The translations under genes and the position numbers were made by a program. The notes beneath the pieces were generated by a model. The model was not told the DNA's origin. It saw nothing but the letters and a program-made list of their open reading frames with translations, and did no database searches. Below are positions 5,190 to 9,042 of a stretch of 9,042 bases of DNA, in pieces. The first letter of the stretch is position 1; each line of letters opens with the position of its first letter. The DNA comes from an uncultured Dorea sp. (GTDB lineage Bacteria > Bacillota > Clostridia > Lachnospirales > Lachnospiraceae): positions 1-9,042 of the forward strand of contig CAJTOH010000076.1 in the NCBI GenBank assembly GCA_910577685.1, read 5' to 3'.

Positions 5190-6372
5190 AGGTCTGCCCA
5201 AGGGGATTTACTTGAAAACGAATGGATTATTTGAAGGAAGGTTCCAGTATCAAGGGGAATCTTATACAATATATGGAAAGAATGTCAAGAAACTGGAAAA
5301 AGACCTTGCGGAGCTGCGTTACGAGGTGGAACATGGTTTAAAAGGAAAGGGCGATAACATGTCGCTGAACGCATGGTTTGAGACATGGTTGTATGACTAT
5401 AAAAGCGAGACAATCAAGGAAAGTACAAGGGTTCGGTATGAAGATTATTATAGGATGTATATCAAGTCAAAGATGGGGCAGAAGAAAATAGCGCAATTTA
5501 AGCCGATTATGATACAGCGTCATTTGAACCAGATGGCAGCCGCAGATTACAGCACAAAGACCATCGCAGACACTTATAATATCCTTCACAGTATGTTCAA
5601 ATTGGCAGTACAGAATGACATTCTATATAGAAATCCATGTGACGCAGTTGTTTTGCCCAAGACAAAGGAACGTAAAAGGCGTGTGCTGACGATAGAAGAA
5701 CAGCAGCTTGTTGTTAAATATTCCAGAGGCCGTCTCTGTGAGCAGCTTGTAAGAGTGGCGCTTGGCACCGGTATGCGTGCAGGAGAACTGCAGGGGCTCA
5801 TGTGGAAAGATATTGACTTTAAGAATCGGGAAATTCATGTCAATAGGACGCTGGTATACGTTCGGGATAAGCAGACGAAGAAATATGTTTTCAAGTTCCA
5901 AGTGCCGAAAACAAAAAGCGGTATCCGCACGATACCCATGCAGGATGATGTATATAAAGCTCTGCAGCGTCAGAAATGGCAGATTACGGAAATGAAAATG
6001 CGGGAAAAGAGATGGAATGTGAAGCCGGAATTTGAAAATCTGGTATTTTTAACCATTACAGGGAATCCCAGAAGAAGCAATGATTTTTTAAACGATTTAG
6101 AGAGAATAAGGGAAGCCATTAATAAGGACAGGAGAAAACAAGCAGAATCAGAAGGTAAAAAACCGGAATTAATGGAACATTTTTATCCGCATTCTCTGCG
6201 TCACACATTTGCAACAAGGTGTTTTGAGGCCGGGATTGACGTGAAAACTGTGCAGTATTATCTTGGACACGCTTCTATCGCTGTTACCATGGACTTATAT
6301 ACCCATGTTACCGGGGAAAAAGCATGGTCAGAAATGGAGAAATTGAATCAGTTATACCGGAAATTAGGATGA
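5176..6372 (+). CDS. int: Tyrosine-recombinase integrase (398 aa)
   Basis: The enzyme cuts and rejoins the element and host attachment sites through a covalent phosphotyrosine intermediate. ATG 5176 is chosen because AAGGAAAGGA (5161-5170) precedes it; an in-frame TTG at 5140 has no such site. Residues 1-50 (LPKGIYLKTNGLFEGRFQYQ) resemble the AP2-like arm-binding domain of Tn916-type integrases. About residues 58-150 form the SAM-like core-binding domain. The catalytic domain shows Arg201 (GTGMRAGEL), Lys247 (PKTKSGIRTIP), His339 and Arg342 (HSLRHTF), His365 (LGHASI) and the nucleophile Tyr375 (DLYTHV). All catalytic residues are present and the length is normal for this class, so it should be active. 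It is the last gene of the element, with repeats and palindromes directly downstream, as expected next to an attachment site. Confidence 0.97.
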   Translation: MANARGLPKGIYLKTNGLFEGRFQYQGESYTIYGKNVKKLEKDLAELRYEVEHGLKGKGDNMSLNAWFETWLYDYKSETIKESTRVRYEDYYRMYIKSKMGQKKIAQFKPIMIQRHLNQMAAADYSTKTIADTYNILHSMFKLAVQNDILYRNPCDAVVLPKTKERKRRVLTIEEQQLVVKYSRGRLCEQLVRVALGTGMRAGELQGLMWKDIDFKNREIHVNRTLVYVRDKQTKKYVFKFQVPKTKSGIRTIPMQDDVYKALQRQKWQITEMKMREKRWNVKPEFENLVFLTITGNPRRSNDFLNDLERIREAINKDRRKQAESEGKKPELMEHFYPHSLRHTFATRCFEAGIDVKTVQYYLGHASIAVTMDLYTHVTGEKAWSEMEKLNQLYRKLG

Positions 6373-6566
6373 GAGAATAAGGATAGAGCTCCATTCTATA
6401 CTAAATTAGTACCAAACTTTTACCAAACTCTTATTGGAATATAGTAGCTTTCCGTAATCAACGGATACCTTGGAAATCCTTATTTTATGGACTTTCTGTA
6501 CCATTTGAGCTTATAAAAGAAAGTACCTTGGCAACTCTCATTCCTTTAACTACTATAATAACAACG
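6373..6566. other. Probable right end of the element (attachment region), non-coding
   Basis: Directly after the integrase stop lies a cluster of symmetric and repeated sites: the palindrome TACTAA-A-TTAGTA (6399-6411); TACCAAACT repeated at 6410-6418 and 6421-6429; TCCGT/ACGGA around 5 bp (6451-6455, 6461-6465); and ACTTTCT/AGAAAGT (6491-6497, 6518-6524), with GTACC at 6498-6502 and again at 6523-6527. Arm sites and core sites of tyrosine integrases have this look, and the position beside int is typical. The exact crossover cannot be placed because the left end of the element is outside the window. I saw no matching direct repeat near position 1. Confidence 0.5.
6410..6429 (+). repeat. Two direct TACCAAACT repeats, candidate integrase arm sites
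   Basis: TACCAAACT occurs at 6410-6418 and 6421-6429, an 11-bp pitch that is close to one helical turn, so both copies face the same side of the DNA. They lie about 40 bp beyond the integrase stop. This fits paired arm-type binding sites for the integrase N-terminal domain or sites for the excisionase, by position only. Confidence 0.5.
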
Positions 6567-6597
6567 AAGACCGCTGTTCCTTGTGGGGAGCGGTCTT
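6567..6597. terminator. Hairpin, probable terminator at the element-chromosome border
   Basis: AAGACCGCT (6567-6575) pairs perfectly with AGCGGTCTT (6589-6597), with further CC/GG pairing inside around a TTGT loop. Only a short T-run (TCTTT) follows on the plus strand. It could end the integrase transcript or be the terminator of a chromosomal gene that originally lay to the left of the insertion. Confidence 0.6.
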
Positions 6598-6643
6598 TCG
6601 CTGTCTGTAGATGGGATATGTCTGTGAATTGGATGAAAAATAA

Positions 6644-6672
6644 TATACAAAAAGAAGAAAATAGTATATAAT
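6644..6672 (+). promoter_or_regulatory. Promoter of the acetyltransferase gene
   Basis: A perfect TATAAT (6667-6672) lies 17 bp after TATACA (6644-6649), which matches four of six -35 bases. Transcription would start near 6679, about 70 nt before the acetyltransferase ATG. The sequence is AT-rich and follows the hairpin at 6567-6597, so the gene has its own transcription unit. Confidence 0.65.
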
Positions 6673-6748
6673 CTGACATATGAAATATTAGTCAAAAGAG
6701 AGAAAGAAGCTCGATATTGGATACATTGAGAATTTTCAGGAGAAAGCT

Positions 6749-7294
6749 ATGAAATATAATCAGATAATAATATTAAAAAATGGTATGGAATGTTGTTTAA
6801 GAGATGGAACCGAAAGCGACGGACAGGCTGTGTTCGATAACTTTAATTTGACCCATGGACAAACGGATTATTTACTGTCTTATCCGGATGAGAATAGCTT
6901 CGATGTGATACAGGAGAGCCAGTTTCTAAAAAGAAAATCCGAAAGTGACAATGAGATTGAAATGGTTGCCGTAGTTGACGATGTAGTTGTGGGAATTGCT
7001 GGAATCGGAGCAATAGGTACAAAATACAAGGTACGGCACCGAGCCGAATTTGGTATTAGCGTTGCCAAAGAATATTGGGGGCTTGGGATTGGAAAGGCAT
7101 TAATGACAGCGTGTATTGAATGTGCAAGGGCCGCGGGATATATTCAGCTTGAGCTGAATGTGGTTTCTGAAAATATAAGAGCGATATCTATGTATCAGAA
7201 AGCCGGATTTGCCGAGTACGGCAGAAATCCCAAAGGCTTCCAATCCCGCATATCAGGCTTTCAAGAAGTGATTTATATGAGATTGGAATTGTGA
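6749..7294 (+). CDS. GNAT-family N-acetyltransferase (181 aa)
   Basis: GNAT enzymes move an acetyl group from acetyl-CoA to an amine on a small molecule, peptide or protein; the substrate here cannot be told from sequence. ATG 6749 follows AGGAG (6738-6742). The core fold is visible: strand VAVVDDVVVGIAGIGAIG (about 73-90); strand AEFGISVAKEYW followed by the acetyl-CoA pyrophosphate loop GLGIGKAL (111-118), the expected G-x-G-x-G/A signature; and the C-terminal motif ENIRAISMYQKAGF (141-154), with Tyr149 in the usual general-acid position. Length is normal for a single-domain GNAT with an N-terminal extension of about 50 residues. It has its own promoter and ends before a strong terminator, so it is a one-gene unit, probably chromosomal rather than element cargo. 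Confidence 0.94.
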   Translation: MKYNQIIILKNGMECCLRDGTESDGQAVFDNFNLTHGQTDYLLSYPDENSFDVIQESQFLKRKSESDNEIEMVAVVDDVVVGIAGIGAIGTKYKVRHRAEFGISVAKEYWGLGIGKALMTACIECARAAGYIQLELNVVSENIRAISMYQKAGFAEYGRNPKGFQSRISGFQEVIYMRLEL

Positions 7295-7400
7295 TGCGCC
7301 GCTGACCGTCCATACGCAGGAGAGGTTACTTTAGCAGGCGGAATAGATGAAGTAAAATCGGTAAATGGCGTATATTTTTAAGGCAGTTTGTGAAAGATGT
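7295..7400 (+). other. Intergenic stretch with an in-frame open tail after the acetyltransferase
   Basis: After the acetyltransferase TGA (7292-7294) the same frame stays open for 28 codons to TAA 7379-7381, reading ...AGEVTLAGGIDEVKSVNGVYF, which looks protein-like. It has no ribosome site or start of its own. It may be the last piece of a deleted gene or chance. Nothing else is visible before the terminator. Confidence 0.3.
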
Positions 7401-7446
7401 ATACCAAAAGCCCGTCAAGGCTGACCCCTTGACGGGCTTTTGGTAT
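7401..7446. terminator. Bidirectional terminator between acetyltransferase and malQ
   Basis: Bases 7401-7420 are the exact reverse complement of 7427-7446, with a 6-nt loop (CTGACC): a 20-bp perfect stem with a GC-rich core (GCCCGTCAAGG) flanked by AAAA and TTTT. It lies between two convergent genes, 27 bp beyond the malQ stop on the minus strand, so it can end transcription from both sides. Confidence 0.95.
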
Positions 7447-7473
7447 CTTAAGTGAGGCAATCAAGCAGGAGCC

Positions 7474-8964
7474 CTAGCGGCCATACCGCCTCGTAATCGA
7501 AAAGATCTCATCTTTAAGCTCTTTAGACAGATCTGCCTCCGTAAGCCTCCATCTCCAATTCTTCCCTACGGTAGAAGGCTGGTTCATACGGCAGCTGTTG
7601 TCAAGCCCCATATAATCCTGCAGCGGAATAATACAAGTTCTGGAATTACTCCTCATTGCCATAGAAATGAAAGACTTATACAGCAGCTCCTTAGGCGTAT
7701 GATGGTCGCACATATAGTCCCTTGCAGCCTCCAATTCTTCCTCTTTGATAGAATCCAGCCATCCCACGATAGTTTCATTGTCATGAGTTCCCGTGTATGC
7801 AACACTGTTCTCCACATAATTATGAGGCAGGTAATCACTGGCAGAACCAGAATCCCTTGAGTCAAACGCAAACTCTAACACTTTCATTCCCGGAAAACCA
7901 GTCTCATGAACCAGCCAGCGAACGGAATCCGTTACATATCCCAGATCCTCCGCAATCACGTCATGATGCCCCAGATGCTGTTCCATACACTGGAAAAGTT
8001 CAAGCCCGGGACCCTTCTCCCAATGGCCGTTTACAGCAGAACTCTCCCCATAAGGGATAGAAAAATATTCATCAAAACCACGGAAATGATCGATGCGCAG
8101 TATATCATACATCTGGAAACAATAGGTCAGGCGGGAAATCCACCATTTATAATTGGTATCCCTGTGGTAATCCCAGCGGTAGAGCGGATTGCCCCACAGC
8201 TGTCCCGTGGCGGAAAAACCGTCCGGCGGGCAGCCAGCCACAGCAAGAGGAACATTCTTCTCATCTAATTGGAACAATTCCGGATGCGCCCAGGTATCAG
8301 CGCTGTCCATTGCCACATATATGGGGATGTCTCCAATCAGACGGATTCCCTTCTGGTTGGCATAATCTTTCAATGCGCTCCACTGTTCATGGAATTTAAA
8401 CTGCAAATACTGATGAAATTCCACATACGGATATAGTTCTTTATAGTATTCCTCCATAGCGGAACTTTCCCGCAAACGGATATCCTCAGGCCACTGCTCC
8501 CAGGAAACGTTGTCGTACTGCTCCTTGATTGCCATGAACAAGGCGTAATCAGAGAGCCACCACTTGTTCTTTCTGACAAAATGCTGGTAGTCGTGGTTCT
8601 CTGTAATCCAACTGCGCTGGTAAGCTTTGTAGAGCAGTGTATAACGGCTTTTGTATAGTTTCTCATAATCTACCGAGTCCGCCTGGTCTCCAAAATCAGC
8701 GGCGTCGCACTCTTCCTGATGAAGAACCCCTTCCTCGACCAAAGCTTCCAGACTGATGAAATAAGGATTCCCGGCAAATGTAGAAAAAGACTGGTAAGGA
8801 GAATCCCCGTAGCTTGTAGGTCCCAGCGGAAGAATCTGCCAGTAGGACTGCCCGGCTTCCTTGAGCCAGTCAATAAAATCATAAGCGCTCTGAGAAAAAC
8901 AGCCGATGCCGTAACGTGACGGAAGGCTGGTGATGGGAAGAAGAATCCCTGCTTTTCGTTTCAT
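7474..8964 (-). CDS. malQ: 4-alpha-glucanotransferase (amylomaltase, 496 aa)
   Basis: MalQ moves 4-alpha-glucan segments between maltodextrins, releasing glucose, in cytoplasmic maltodextrin and glycogen use. The protein is a full-length GH77 enzyme of about the usual 500 aa. It begins KRKAGILLPITSLPSRYGIG, the family N-terminus, and shows QILPLGPTSYGDSPYQSFS (43-61), IGDIPIYVAMDSADTW (210-225) and the PPDGFSATGQLWGNPLY loop (246-262). The catalytic residues are Asp292 (nucleophile, in RIDHFRG), Glu339 (acid/base, in AEDLG) and Asp395 (in GTHDNET). On the minus strand the ATG (complement of 8962-8964) follows AGGAGGT (complement of 8972-8978) at an ideal distance. It is convergent with the acetyltransferase gene. 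No neighbouring glycan genes are in the window, so it may be a monocistron or the end of a unit that begins to the right. Confidence 0.98.
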   Translation of the reverse strand: MKRKAGILLPITSLPSRYGIGCFSQSAYDFIDWLKEAGQSYWQILPLGPTSYGDSPYQSFSTFAGNPYFISLEALVEEGVLHQEECDAADFGDQADSVDYEKLYKSRYTLLYKAYQRSWITENHDYQHFVRKNKWWLSDYALFMAIKEQYDNVSWEQWPEDIRLRESSAMEEYYKELYPYVEFHQYLQFKFHEQWSALKDYANQKGIRLIGDIPIYVAMDSADTWAHPELFQLDEKNVPLAVAGCPPDGFSATGQLWGNPLYRWDYHRDTNYKWWISRLTYCFQMYDILRIDHFRGFDEYFSIPYGESSAVNGHWEKGPGLELFQCMEQHLGHHDVIAEDLGYVTDSVRWLVHETGFPGMKVLEFAFDSRDSGSASDYLPHNYVENSVAYTGTHDNETIVGWLDSIKEEELEAARDYMCDHHTPKELLYKSFISMAMRSNSRTCIIPLQDYMGLDNSCRMNQPSTVGKNWRWRLTEADLSKELKDEIFSITRRYGR

Positions 8965-8986
8965 AAATGTTACCTCCTATTTTTAC

Positions 8987-9011
8987 ATGGTAGTGTCAAG
9001 TTAACTACCAT
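8987..9011. promoter_or_regulatory. Inverted repeat in the malQ leader, candidate operator or hairpin
   Basis: ATGGTAGT (8987-8994) is mirrored by ACTACCAT (9004-9011) with a 9-bp spacer. It lies about 10 bp upstream of the malQ ribosome site, within or next to the promoter. On the minus strand the spacer contains TTGACA (complement of 8994-8999), but no -10 box follows at the right distance. On the plus strand the repeat is followed by seven T's (9013-9019), so it could also terminate plus-strand transcripts. A repressor operator for malQ is the other reading. Confidence 0.5.
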
Positions 9012-9042
9012 ATTTTTTTAACAAACCTTATTATTTCAAGGG

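Noticed and set aside
6485..6679. 64-aa minus-strand ORF across the element border
   Set aside because: It has no ribosome site, runs through the hairpin at 6567-6597 and the acetyltransferase promoter, and shows no recognisable domain.
7797..8268. Plus-strand ORFs of 87 and 120 codons inside malQ
   Set aside because: They lie opposite a clearly real, full-length malQ and have no ribosome sites or domain features; they are antisense shadows.
8994..8999. TTGACA on the minus strand as the malQ -35 box
   Set aside because: No -10 box follows at 16-18 bp; that position falls in the ribosome site.

Overview
The window looks like the right-hand part of an integrated mobile element joined to ordinary chromosome of a low-GC Gram-positive bacterium. 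I infer a gut Clostridia species, probably Lachnospiraceae. The basis is the strong AGGAGG-type ribosome sites, the AT-rich DNA, the tyrosine integrase/excisionase style and the MalQ sequence type. This is judged by eye; no search was run.

Positions 1-830 hold decaying accessory DNA: a 45-codon orphan ORF, a PIN-domain gene with its middle deleted and its frame broken, and its small 67-aa neighbour gene, which seems to have lost its usual start. Positions 830-1188 are non-coding and carry the most striking structure here. Ten copies of a 6-7 bp unit (AAACCG, then T or C) stand at an exact 9-bp pitch in four blocks oriented >>> << >> <<<. The whole set is mirror-symmetric to within 1 bp around position 1042-1043, and a good sigma-A promoter lies at that centre. 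It could be an origin, a partition site or a looping operator.

This promoter faces a very AT-rich gene for a 453-aa protein of unknown family (1189-2550), closed by a perfect 17-bp terminator hairpin. Next comes a 658-aa P-loop ATPase (2708-4684) that resembles the DUF927-type replication ATPases of mobile elements. A recombination module follows: a possible 20-codon basic peptide, an excisionase-like helix-turn-helix protein, a strong hairpin, a 51-codon ORF and a tyrosine integrase (5176-6372). These genes overlap or nearly abut, which suggests coupled expression. Repeats and palindromes in 6373-6566 probably contain the right attachment site. The left end is not in the window, and I see no relaxase or conjugation genes.

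From about 6570 rightwards the DNA looks chromosomal: a GNAT acetyltransferase with its own promoter, a perfect 20-bp bidirectional terminator, and a convergent malQ (4-alpha-glucanotransferase) on the minus strand, whose leader holds an inverted repeat.
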